The notes under the pieces: generated by a model
What the model saw: the letters and a program-made list of their open reading frames with translations, nothing else
What the model was told of the DNA's origin: nothing
Database searches by the model: none
Source of the DNA: CAZBPZ01 sp964493955
GTDB lineage: Bacteria > Chloroflexota > Dehalococcoidia > Dehalococcoidales > Fen-1064
Direction: 5' to 3'
Length of the DNA stretch: 26,889 nt
Assembly (NCBI GenBank): GCA_964493955.1
Contig: CAZBPZ010000015.1
Coordinates: forward strand, 1 to 26,889
Shown: positions 17,261-24,809 of the stretch, piece by piece
Numbering within the stretch: the stretch's first letter is position 1
Layout: every line of letters starts with the position of its first letter
Position numbers and translations under genes: made by a program

Positions 17261-17365
17261 GTGGAAAGCTTCGCGCTGGCCGGCAAGGCCAGGACCGTCT
17301 TCAAGCTGCTCAAGCTGCTGGCCCAGGCCGAGCAGGCCGCGGTAGCCAGGGCAGGTCAGAAATAG
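17261..17365 (+). CDS. 34-residue basic amphipathic small protein, possibly SOS-regulated
   Basis: The GTG start follows GGAGGGG by 5 bp; the frame begins MESFALAGKARTVFKLLKLL and ends AQAEQAAVARAGQK. The middle would form an amphipathic helix with Leu/Val/Phe on one face and Lys/Arg on the other, and the net charge is positive. I recognise no family. A strong promoter, a good ribosome site and a closed frame of this size argue for a real small gene. The palindrome in its promoter suggests damage induction, as with small SOS division inhibitors or membrane-active peptides; that analogy is by context, not sequence. Alternatively the transcript may serve mainly tsaC, 68 bp downstream, with this as an upstream ORF. 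Confidence 0.5.
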   Translation: MESFALAGKARTVFKLLKLLAQAEQAAVARAGQK

Positions 17366-17432
17366 TCCCGGCCCCTACCCTTTCACCCCCACCCACCCCC
17401 CTGCTATACTACTTCTGACGGCTGCCAAGGGG

Positions 17433-18098
17433 GTGACGGAGATTGTGACACAGGGGCCTTTCGCATTCCCGGCCGACGTCCAGGCGCAGATAGACAGCGC
17501 CATTACCATTCTCCGCCGGGATGGTATCGTGGCCTACCCCACCGATACCGTCTTCGGGCTGGGGGCGCGGATGAGTTCTGTACCGGGCGTGCAGCATATC
17601 TTCCGCACCAAGCGACGCCCCCCGGTGATGGCCCTGCCCCTGCTGGTAGCAGAGATGGCGGACATCCTCCGCCTGGCCACCGAGGTACCGCCGCTGGCAC
17701 GCCGCCTGATTGAGGCCTTCATGCCGGGGCAGCTGACCCTTGTCCTGTCAGCCTCACCAACCGTACCGCCGCTTATCACCGCCAACGAGGACACCGTGGC
17801 GGTACGCATCCCGGACCACCCCGTGCCCATCGCCCTCATCCGCGGCATCGGTGAGCCCCTGGTGGGTACCAGTGCCAACCTCACCGGCTGGCCCAGCCCC
17901 GTCACCGCCGCCCAGGTACACCACCAGCTGGGAGCCGAGGTAGACCTCATCATCGATGACGGCCAGCCCTGCTCCGGCGACCCCTCGACCATTGTGGACG
18001 TTACCTGCAGCCCGCCGGTAGTATTGCGCGAGGGTATGGTCTCAATCGACGCCATTGAGCAGGTCTATGCCGACTTCGTGGCAGGTGGGGAGGAGTAG
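17433..18098 (+). CDS. tsaC: L-threonylcarbamoyladenylate synthase (YrdC/Sua5 domain)
   Basis: About 220 residues, a YrdC domain without the C-terminal Sua5 extension. It makes threonylcarbamoyl-AMP for t6A37 of ANN-decoding tRNAs. Conserved parts are GIVAYPTDTVFGLGA, the KRRPPVMALPLLV loop (normally KxRP...PL), FMPGQLTLVL, VAVRIPDHP, GTSANLTGWPSP and the C-terminal PSTIVDV. The start is uncertain: GTG 17433 has AAGGGG immediately upstream, too close, whereas GTG 17445 has GGAG 4 bp upstream; the domain itself begins after both. It is followed by rpiB two bases after its stop. Confidence 0.9.
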   Translation: MTEIVTQGPFAFPADVQAQIDSAITILRRDGIVAYPTDTVFGLGARMSSVPGVQHIFRTKRRPPVMALPLLVAEMADILRLATEVPPLARRLIEAFMPGQLTLVLSASPTVPPLITANEDTVAVRIPDHPVPIALIRGIGEPLVGTSANLTGWPSPVTAAQVHHQLGAEVDLIIDDGQPCSGDPSTIVDVTCSPPVVLREGMVSIDAIEQVYADFVAGGEE

Positions 18099-18100
18099 CG

Positions 18101-18565
18101 GTGCGGGTAGCCCTCGGTTCGGACCACCGTGGCCTTGAACTCAAACGGGAAGTGGCCAATATCCTCCGGCAGGCAGGCCATAAGGTGGATGACCTGGGAA
18201 CGCACGGGGAAGGGCCGGTGGACTACCCGGATGTAGCCGCGGCGGTGGGAAAAGCGGTCACCGCCGGCACCTGCCAGCGTGGCATTCTCATCTGCGGCAC
18301 CGGCATCGGAATGAGCATGGCCGCCAACAAGGTGGCCGGCATCCGTGCCGCCCTCTGCCACAATACCTTCCAGGCCAGTCGGGCCCGCCAGCACAACGAT
18401 GCCAACGTGCTCTGCCTCTCCGCCGAAGAACCGCCGGCTGACCTGGCCGGGGTGCTCACCACCTTCCTGGAAACCACGTTCCTGGGCGGCCGCCACCAGC
18501 GGCGCGTCGACAAGATGGACCACCTGGAACGCCGGGCCCGCGAAACCGGCCCGCACGGGTGTTGA
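18101..18565 (+). CDS. rpiB: Ribose-5-phosphate isomerase B
   Basis: A 154-residue protein that interconverts ribose 5-phosphate and ribulose 5-phosphate. MRVALGSDHRGLELK is the phosphate-binding start, LICGTGIGMSMAANKVAGIRAA holds the catalytic Cys and anion hole, and QHNDANVLCLSA is the other family motif. GTG start with GGGGAGGAG upstream, formed by the end of tsaC, so the two are probably coupled. Its TGA stop (18563-18565) lies inside the -35 hexamer of the next operon. Confidence 0.95.
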   Translation: MRVALGSDHRGLELKREVANILRQAGHKVDDLGTHGEGPVDYPDVAAAVGKAVTAGTCQRGILICGTGIGMSMAANKVAGIRAALCHNTFQASRARQHNDANVLCLSAEEPPADLAGVLTTFLETTFLGGRHQRRVDKMDHLERRARETGPHGC

Positions 18566-18590
18566 CACCCGGTCACAGTTGTGTTATGTT
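18562..18590 (+). promoter_or_regulatory. ilv operon promoter
   Basis: A perfect TTGACA (18562-18567), 17-bp spacer, -10 TATGTT (18585-18590). The start point is expected near 18597, about three bases before the leader-peptide ATG at 18600. The distance from the -10 to that ATG (9 bp) is identical to the leuS leader. The -35 overlaps the rpiB stop codon. Confidence 0.8.
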
Positions 18591-18599
18591 AGCTCTAAC

Positions 18600-18647
18600 A
18601 TGATTACGAACAGCCTCGTACTCGTCGTTATTAGCTGTCCCCGGTAA
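18600..18647 (+). CDS. ilv leader peptide (Ile/Leu/Val-rich, 15 residues)
   Basis: Encodes MITNSLVLVVISCPR and ends TAA (18645-18647). Seven of fifteen residues are Ile, Leu or Val: ATT at 18603, then CTC GTA CTC GTC GTT ATT (18615-18632) in an unbroken run. That resembles the control region of the enterobacterial ilv leader. It lies between the operon promoter and a terminator and precedes ilvD. The last control codon, ATT, is 15 bases before the stop. A stalled ribosome there leaves the following GTGGG uncovered; one at the stop covers it. No Shine-Dalgarno can exist upstream if the predicted start site is right. Confidence 0.85.
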   Translation: MITNSLVLVVISCPR

Positions 18648-18695
18648 GTGGGAGCGAGTCTCCTTGAAGACCGTCCCACGGGACGGTCTTTTTTT
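18648..18695 (+). terminator. ilv attenuator: antiterminator arm plus intrinsic terminator
   Basis: The terminator pairs AGACCGTCC (18668-18676) with GGACGGTCT (18681-18689) across CACG, a perfect stem, and runs into seven T (18689-18695). GTGGGA (18648-18653), directly after the leader stop codon, is complementary to TCCCAC (18674-18679) in the stem's 5' arm and loop. A small local hairpin GGAG/CTCC (18651-18654 with 18659-18663) may also form. The ilvD ATG is 28 bases past the T-run. Confidence 0.85.
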
Positions 18696-18723
18696 ATACA
18701 GCACACACGAGGGGTCAAGACAA

Positions 18724-20379
18724 ATGAAGAGTGATGCCGCCAAAAAAGGCCTGGAGCGCGCCCCCCACCGCTCCCTGCTGCACGCCGTGGGGGTAACGCG
18801 GGCCGAGATGGAGCGGCCGTTTATCGGCATCATCAACAGCTTCAGCGAAATCGTGCCGGGGCACGTCCACCTGCGCGAAATCGCCGCCGCCGTCAAGAAA
18901 GGCGTCCATGCCGGGGGCGGTGTCCCCTTCGAGGTGAACACTATCGCCGTCTGCGACGGCATTGCTATGAACCACCCCGGGATGAAGTACAGCCTGCCGA
19001 GCCGCGAGCTCATTGCCGATTCCGTGGAGATAGTGGCCGAGGCGCACGCCTTCGACGCCCTGGTCTTCATCCCGAACTGCGACAAGATAGTGCCGGGGAT
19101 GCTGATGGCGGCGATGCGCCTCAACCTGCCCTGCATCTTTATCAGCGGCGGGCCGATGCTGGCCGGGCACTCTCCCGGGGGCGGGAAGATTGACCTCATC
19201 TCCGTGTTCGAGGCGGTGGGCAGGGTCAACACCGGCCAGATGACCGAGGTAGAGCTGGCACACTTCGAGGAACTGGCCTGCCCCGGCTGTGGTAGCTGCG
19301 CCGGCATGTTCACCGCCAACACCATGAACTGCCTCACCGAGGCAATAGGGCTGGGCCTGCCCGGCCACGGCACCATCCCGGCGACCGACTCACGCCGCAC
19401 CGCCCTGGCCAAGCAGGCCGGGGAACAGGTGATGCAGCTCCTGGCAGAGGACATCCGCCCGCGTGACATCTTCAACCTGAAGTCACTGCATAATGCCTTC
19501 ACGGTGGACATGGCCCTGGGCGGCAGCACGAACTCGGTGCTGCACCTCATGGCCGTGGCACGCGAGGCCGGCCTCAGCTTCCCCCTCTCCTGGGTGAACG
19601 AGCTCAACCAGGCCACCCCCTACATCTGCCAGCTCAGCCCGGCCGGGGAACACCGCATCGAGGACCTGGACCGGGCCGGGGGGATACCCGCCGTGATGCG
19701 GGAGCTGGGCAACCGCCTGAACCTGGATGCCATCACCGTCAGCGGGCAGACCGTGGGTGACAACCTCAAAAGTGCCGCCGTGCTGGACCGCAGTGTGATA
19801 CGCCCCGCCGACGACCCCTACTCCCCCACCGGCGGCATTGCCGTCCTCTTCGGCAACCTGGCGCCGGAGGGGGCGGTGGTGAAGAAGGGTGCGGTTGACC
19901 CGGCCATGATGATACACCAGGGCCCGGCCCGCGTGTTTGACTCGGAGGAAGAGGCCACCCGGGCCATCATGGCCGGCACAGTCCAGCCCGGTGACGTGGT
20001 GGTAATCCGCTACGAAGGCCCCCGGGGCGGGCCGGGAATGCGCGAGATGCTCACCCCCACGTCACTGCTCAGCGGCATGGGGCTCGATAGCAGGGTGGCC
20101 CTGGTCACGGACGGCCGCTTCTCGGGCGGTTCACGGGGGGCGGCCATCGGGCACGTTGCCCCCGAGGCCGCCGCCGGCGGGCCGCTCGCTGCCCTTCAGG
20201 ACGGTGACACCATCCGGGTAGATATTCCGGGTAACCGGCTGGACGTGCTCCTCGGCGAGGCCGAAATCAACCAGCGGCTGGCCAAGCTGCCGCCGTTCGA
20301 GCCGCGCATCAAGACCGGCTACCTGAGCCGCTACGCTGCCCGGGTCTCCTCGGCCAGTGCCGGGGCAGTACTCATCTAG
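18724..20379 (+). CDS. ilvD: Dihydroxy-acid dehydratase
   Basis: A 551-residue Fe-S enzyme that dehydrates dihydroxyisovalerate and dihydroxymethylvalerate to the keto acids of valine and isoleucine. Cys119 in PNCDKIVPGML and the cysteines of CPGCGSCAGMFTANTMNCLTE (186-202) are the cluster region. The early motif reads VPGHVHL, as in the E. coli [4Fe-4S] enzyme, rather than the PCNxHL of [2Fe-2S] relatives, so an oxygen-sensitive cluster is inferred. ATG 18724 is preferred, with GAGGGG upstream; the frame opening at 18664 would start inside the attenuator. First structural gene of the operon. Confidence 0.96.
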   Translation: MKSDAAKKGLERAPHRSLLHAVGVTRAEMERPFIGIINSFSEIVPGHVHLREIAAAVKKGVHAGGGVPFEVNTIAVCDGIAMNHPGMKYSLPSRELIADSVEIVAEAHAFDALVFIPNCDKIVPGMLMAAMRLNLPCIFISGGPMLAGHSPGGGKIDLISVFEAVGRVNTGQMTEVELAHFEELACPGCGSCAGMFTANTMNCLTEAIGLGLPGHGTIPATDSRRTALAKQAGEQVMQLLAEDIRPRDIFNLKSLHNAFTVDMALGGSTNSVLHLMAVAREAGLSFPLSWVNELNQATPYICQLSPAGEHRIEDLDRAGGIPAVMRELGNRLNLDAITVSGQTVGDNLKSAAVLDRSVIRPADDPYSPTGGIAVLFGNLAPEGAVVKKGAVDPAMMIHQGPARVFDSEEEATRAIMAGTVQPGDVVVIRYEGPRGGPGMREMLTPTSLLSGMGLDSRVALVTDGRFSGGSRGAAIGHVAPEAAAGGPLAALQDGDTIRVDIPGNRLDVLLGEAEINQRLAKLPPFEPRIKTGYLSRYAARVSSASAGAVLI

Positions 20380-20396
20380 CAAGGAGACAGAAAGAT

Positions 20397-22106
20397 ATGA
20401 AGATGTCAGGTGCCCAGATGCTCCTGGAAGGGTTCGTCAGGGAGGGGGTCGAGGTTATTTTCGGCATACTCGGCGGGGCCGTGCTGCCCCTTTACGATTG
20501 CCTGCCGCAGTTCCCGCAGCTAAGGCACATCCTGACACGCCACGAGCAGGGGGCGGCCCACGCCGCCGAGGGCTACGCCCGTGCCACCGGCCGGGTGGGG
20601 GTCTGCTTCGCCACCTCCGGTCCCGGGGCCACCAACCTTGTTACCGGCATCGCCGATGCCTACATGGACTCGGTGCCGCTGGTGGCAGTCACCGGCCAGG
20701 TGCCGCGGGCACTCATCGGCAAGGATGCCTTCCAGGAGATTGACATCACCGGCATAACCCTGCCCATCACCAAGCACAACTACCTCGTCAGGGAGGCCGC
20801 CGAGATACCCCGCACCGTGCGCGAGGCCTTTTACCTGGCGGGCAGCGGACGCCCCGGCCCGGTGCTGATAGACGTACCCCGGGACGTCCTGGTAGAGCAG
20901 GCCGATTACCACTACCCCCAGCAGCTTGACCTGCCCAGCTACAAACCCACTCTCAAGGGCCACCCCACCCAGATAAAGAAGGCGGTGCGCCTCATCAACG
21001 AGGCGCAGAAGCCCGTGATTCTGGCGGGGCGGGGTGTCATCATCTCCGGGGCGTTCAAAGAGCTGCAGACGCTGGCGGAAACAGCCCAGATACCTGTCAT
21101 CACCACCCTGCTCGGTGTCAGCTGCTTCCCCGAGGGCCATATCCTCAGCTACGGCATGCTGGGCATGCACGGCATGGTCTACGCCAACCTGGCGGTGGAC
21201 GCCGCCGACCTGATTGTGGCCATCGGCATGAGGTTTGATGACCGTGCCACCGGCCAGGTGACAGCCTTCGCACCACACGCCCGGATTATCCACATTGACA
21301 TTGACCCGGCGGAAATCGGCAAGAACGTACGGGTGGACGTACCGATTGTCGGCGACGTGAAAACCGTCCTCAGCGACCTGAACAAGCAGCTGGAGCCGAA
21401 GGAGCACCTCGCCTGGCTGGAAGAGCTGGACGAGCTCCGGCGCCGGCACCCGTCACTCAACATCCGGGACGTGGACGCCGTGCTGCCGCAGTACGTCGTC
21501 CGCCAGGTGTACGAGGCCACCGGGGGCAAAGCTACCATCGTCACCGGGGTGGGGCAGCACCAGATGTGGGGCGCCCAGCACTACCGCTACGACCAGCCAA
21601 ACACCCTCATCACCTCCGGCGGCCTGGGCACGATGGGCTTCGGGCTGCCGGCGGCGGTGGGCGTACAGGTGGCCCGGCCGGGCTCAACTGTCTGGTTGCT
21701 GGACGGGGACGGCAGCTTCCAGATGACCATCCAGGAGCTGGCCACCGTTGCCCAGGAAAGGCTACCCCTAAAGATTGCCGTCTTTAACAACGGCTATCTG
21801 GGGATGGTGCGGCAGTGGCAGGACCTCTTCTACGGGAAGCGCTACGTGGCAACCCCGCTGGCCGGGCCCGACTTCGTCAAGGTGGCAGGGGCGTACGGTA
21901 TACCCGGCACCGCCGTGAAGCGCCGCGACGAGATTGCCCCGGCCATCGCCCGGGCCATGGCCAGCCAGGGGCCGTTCCTGATTGATTTCCACGTGGAGGC
22001 CGAGGAGAACGTTTACCCGATGATACCCCAGGGCGGCAGCCTGGCGCAGTTCCTGGAGGAGCCGAAGATGGAGGAAACAAAATGGCCCCAACGAAGCACA
22101 CGCTAG
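20397..22106 (+). CDS. ilvB: Acetolactate synthase, large subunit
   Basis: A 569-residue thiamin-diphosphate enzyme making acetolactate or acetohydroxybutyrate from pyruvate. The N-terminal ThDP Glu is in LTRHEQGAAHAAEGYARA, followed by CFATSGPGATNLVTGIADA. The FAD-type central domain is present, and the C-terminal ThDP motif is LLDGDGSFQMTIQELAT...FNNGYLGMVRQWQ. AAGGAG lies 10 bp before the ATG, 17 bp after ilvD. Its 3' end overlaps ilvN by 25 bp. The presence of a regulatory subunit supports the anabolic AHAS assignment. Confidence 0.96.
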   Translation: MKMSGAQMLLEGFVREGVEVIFGILGGAVLPLYDCLPQFPQLRHILTRHEQGAAHAAEGYARATGRVGVCFATSGPGATNLVTGIADAYMDSVPLVAVTGQVPRALIGKDAFQEIDITGITLPITKHNYLVREAAEIPRTVREAFYLAGSGRPGPVLIDVPRDVLVEQADYHYPQQLDLPSYKPTLKGHPTQIKKAVRLINEAQKPVILAGRGVIISGAFKELQTLAETAQIPVITTLLGVSCFPEGHILSYGMLGMHGMVYANLAVDAADLIVAIGMRFDDRATGQVTAFAPHARIIHIDIDPAEIGKNVRVDVPIVGDVKTVLSDLNKQLEPKEHLAWLEELDELRRRHPSLNIRDVDAVLPQYVVRQVYEATGGKATIVTGVGQHQMWGAQHYRYDQPNTLITSGGLGTMGFGLPAAVGVQVARPGSTVWLLDGDGSFQMTIQELATVAQERLPLKIAVFNNGYLGMVRQWQDLFYGKRYVATPLAGPDFVKVAGAYGIPGTAVKRRDEIAPAIARAMASQGPFLIDFHVEAEENVYPMIPQGGSLAQFLEEPKMEETKWPQRSTR

Positions 22107-22627
22107 TTGCCCTGGTAGAAGACAAGCCGGGTGTCCTGAACCGGATGGCAAGCCTCTGCCGGCGCCGTGGCTTTAACATCGAGAGTATCGCCGTCGGCCA
22201 TACGGAGACTCCCAATATCTCAAGAATGACAATCGTGGTGGATGGCTCCGGCCCGGTGGTCGAGCAGCTACGGAAGCAGCTCGACAAGCTGGTCGTCACG
22301 GTGAAGGTCTCGGACATCACCGGGGACGATATTATCGTGCGTGAGCTGGCCCTCATCAAGGTCAAGGCCACGGCGGCCACACGCAGCGAAATCCTGCAGA
22401 TTGTTGACATCTTCCGCGCCAACATCGTGGACGTCTCATTTGACTCGGTCACGATTGAAGCAACCGGCGACGAGGACAAGATAGAATCGCTGCTGACACT
22501 GCTGAAGGCCTACGGCATCAGGGAGGTGGCCCGCACCGGGCGGATTGCCATGACACGGGCCGCCAAGGTTACCCCCGGCGGCAGCAGGAGCACCATCAAG
22601 GCCAGCCGCCGCACCCCGGCCTATTAG
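22082..22627 (+). CDS. ilvN: Acetolactate synthase, small regulatory subunit
   Basis: A 181-residue protein with an N-terminal ACT domain (TLVALVEDKPGVLNRMASLCRRRGFNIESIAVG) and a C-terminal ALS_ss_C domain (TRSEILQIVDIFRANIVDVS...LKAYGIREVARTGRIAM). It binds valine for feedback control of the IlvB subunit and raises its activity. GGAGG lies just before its ATG, within the last codons of ilvB, so expression of the two subunits is coupled. The basic tail after residue 160 is not conserved in the family as I know it. Confidence 0.95.
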   Translation: MAPTKHTLVALVEDKPGVLNRMASLCRRRGFNIESIAVGHTETPNISRMTIVVDGSGPVVEQLRKQLDKLVVTVKVSDITGDDIIVRELALIKVKATAATRSEILQIVDIFRANIVDVSFDSVTIEATGDEDKIESLLTLLKAYGIREVARTGRIAMTRAAKVTPGGSRSTIKASRRTPAY

Positions 22628-22668
22628 TGCCGGTACGCCGGGCAACGAACGCGCCGGGCGGCCAGTAA

Positions 22669-22696
22669 TTGATTTGGCAGCGGCTATCCTGATAAT
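22669..22696 (+). promoter_or_regulatory. Possible internal promoter before the stress-protein gene
   Basis: TTGATT (22669-22674), 16-bp spacer, GATAAT (22691-22696). The -10 is 5 of 6 to consensus and the -35 is 4 of 6. It would allow transcription of the stress protein and of ilvC-leuA-leuC independently of the attenuator. Confidence 0.35.
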
Positions 22697-22730
22697 GTAG
22701 TGAGGAGCCTCACCCACCCCGGGAGGTAGC

Positions 22731-23675
22731 GTGGACATGTACCGCCGCATCCTGGTACTGCTGGACGGCTCGGAGCTTTCCGAGGTGGTACTGCCGTTTG
22801 CCAGGGAACTGGTAGCCCGGCTGGACGTGGAAGCCATTCTCCTGCAGGTGTACGGCCCGGGCGGGCGTGACCTCGTGCCGGTCTTCCGCGCCTACATAGA
22901 CCAGGCTGCCGAGCAGGTGCGCCGCCAGGCCGAGGACCTCCAGGAGCGCCTCGGGGTGGAGCCGGGGGCAACACGCATCCATGTCAGGGGGGACCTGGCC
23001 GAAGGCTACTACGCCGACGAGATTCTCCGCTACGCCGGCGAGCACCAGGTTGACCTCATCCTCATGGCCAGCCACGGCCGCTCCGGGGTGCGGCGCTGGC
23101 GCATGGGCAGCGTGGCCGACAAAGTACTGCGCGCCACCCGGCTGCCGGTGCTGTTTGTACCGGCCGGGATAAAGGATACCCTGCCCTACGACAAGTGGCC
23201 CAGCAAGAAGCTGATTGTGCCGCTGGACGGCTCGGAACGCGGTGAGACCGTGCTCACTCACGCCCGGATACTGGCCAAACAGCGCTCCCTGGAACCGGTA
23301 ACCATCAGCCTTATCCGGGTGTGTGACCCGCCGATTGCCCCTTCCTACTACTCGCCGGAGCTCTCCGGCATCCCCCTGAACTGGGGTGAGTTCATGGAGC
23401 AGGAGGTGGCCCGCTGCCGCCAGATTGCCGCCGAGTACCTCGAACAGGTTGCGGCCCGGCTGAGCAGCCAGGGTATCCGGTGCGAGACCGAGGTACTGGT
23501 AGGCAAGGCCGCCGACGAGATAGTTGACTACGCCGGCCGCAACCCGCACAGCATTATCATCATGGCCACTCACGGGCGTTCCGGGCTAAGCCGGCTGGTC
23601 TATGGCAGCGTCGCCGAGAGTGTTCTGACTTCGGTCACCAACCCCATCCTTCTCACCAAGCCGCAAGAGAAGTAA
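22731..23675 (+). CDS. Tandem-domain universal stress protein (UspA family)
   Basis: A 314-residue protein made of two UspA domains. Domain 1 runs from YRRILVLLDGSELSEVVLPFA to about residue 145 with the ATP-binding loop ASHGRSGVRRWRMGSVADKVL. Domain 2 begins at KKLIVPLDGSERGETVLTHA and ends with ATHGRSGLSRLVYGSVAESVL. Both keep the G-x2-G-x9-GS nucleotide motif, so ATP binding is likely. Start: GTG 22731 is 4 bp and ATG 22737 is 10 bp from GGGAGG; either is possible. It interrupts the ilvBN-ilvC order. Proteins of this family act in stress tolerance, but the target is unknown here. Confidence 0.88.
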   Translation: MDMYRRILVLLDGSELSEVVLPFARELVARLDVEAILLQVYGPGGRDLVPVFRAYIDQAAEQVRRQAEDLQERLGVEPGATRIHVRGDLAEGYYADEILRYAGEHQVDLILMASHGRSGVRRWRMGSVADKVLRATRLPVLFVPAGIKDTLPYDKWPSKKLIVPLDGSERGETVLTHARILAKQRSLEPVTISLIRVCDPPIAPSYYSPELSGIPLNWGEFMEQEVARCRQIAAEYLEQVAARLSSQGIRCETEVLVGKAADEIVDYAGRNPHSIIIMATHGRSGLSRLVYGSVAESVLTSVTNPILLTKPQEK

Positions 23676-23704
23676 ACACGGGAAATACACATAAGGAGTA
23701 GCTC

Positions 23705-24697
23705 ATGGCCAAAATCTACTACGATGCAGACTGCAATCTGGAACTGCTGAAGGGCAAGGTCATCGGCATCATCGGCTACGGCAGCCAGGGCCACGCCCAG
23801 GCACAGAACCTGCGTGACAGCGGCTGCGAGGTAATCGTGGCCGAGGCCCCCGGCAGCGCCGGATGGGCGGCCGCAGAGAAAGCCGGTTTCAAGGTATCCG
23901 CCGCCGCCGAGGTAGCCAGGAGCGCCGACTTCATCTCGGTGCTGCTGCCGGACGAGCTACACGGCCGCATCTTCAACCAGGACATCCGGCCGGGCCTGGA
24001 AGCGGGCAACACCCTGCTCTTCTCCCACGGCTTCAGCATCCACTTCGGCCAGGTGGTGCCGCCGGGGGATGTCAACGTTGTCATGGTGGCCCCGAAGTGC
24101 CCGGGGCACATGCTGCGTGCCCTTTACAGCGACGAGGTAGGCCCGCCGGCCATCGTGGCGGTGCAGCAGGACGCCACCGGCAACGCCAAGGAGCTGGCCC
24201 TGGCCTACTCCAAGGGCATCGGCTGCAGCCGCGCCGGTGTCATCGAGACCACCTTCCAGGAAGAGACCGAGACCGACCTCTTCGGTGAACAGACGGTGCT
24301 CTGCGGCGGCATCTCCGGCCTCATCAAGGCCGGGTTCGAGGTGCTGGTTGAGGCCGGTTACCAGCCGGAAATCGCCTACTTCGAGGTCCTGCACGAGCTG
24401 AAGCTGATAATTGACCTGATCTACCAGGGCGGCCTGGGCTACATGCGCTACTCCGTGAGCGATACCGCCGAGTACGGCGACTACATCAGCGGGCCGCGTA
24501 TTATTGACGAGGCCGTCAAGGACGAGATGCGGCAGGTGCTGGCCGACATCCAGGACGGCACCTTCGCCAAGGAGTGGATACTGGAGAACCAGGCGGGGCG
24601 GCCCGTCTACAACGCCCTGAAACGCATCGAAAGCCAGCACCCGATAGAGACCGTCGGGGCCGAGCTGCGCAAGATGATGCCCTGGCTGAAGGCCTGA
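23705..24697 (+). CDS. ilvC: Ketol-acid reductoisomerase
   Basis: A 330-residue class I (short) enzyme that isomerises and reduces acetolactate to dihydroxyisovalerate. The Rossmann motif GIIGYGSQGHAQAQNLRDSG lies at residues 21-40. The following beta-strand and cofactor loop read VIVAEAPGSAGW (43-54), with Glu47 and no arginine, unlike the usual (G)LRxGS of NADPH enzymes. The knotted C-terminal domain carries the Mg ligands in ETETDLFGEQTVLCGG. AAGGAG lies 7 bp before the ATG. It is placed between the stress-protein gene and leuA. Confidence 0.95.
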   Translation: MAKIYYDADCNLELLKGKVIGIIGYGSQGHAQAQNLRDSGCEVIVAEAPGSAGWAAAEKAGFKVSAAAEVARSADFISVLLPDELHGRIFNQDIRPGLEAGNTLLFSHGFSIHFGQVVPPGDVNVVMVAPKCPGHMLRALYSDEVGPPAIVAVQQDATGNAKELALAYSKGIGCSRAGVIETTFQEETETDLFGEQTVLCGGISGLIKAGFEVLVEAGYQPEIAYFEVLHELKLIIDLIYQGGLGYMRYSVSDTAEYGDYISGPRIIDEAVKDEMRQVLADIQDGTFAKEWILENQAGRPVYNALKRIESQHPIETVGAELRKMMPWLKA

Positions 24698-24809
24698 CAC
24701 CTGAGAGACGGACGGGCACAAGTTGAAGCGTGCCGAAGAATACAGCACCAGCCGGTACCCGGCGTCACCGCCCACTGCTGACACGGGTGACAGGACCAAA
24801 CTCATCCTT

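Noticed and set aside
18664..18723. N-terminal extension of IlvD by 20 residues from TTG 18664
   Set aside because: It would begin inside the attenuator stem. ATG 18724 has a ribosome site and a normal IlvD start.
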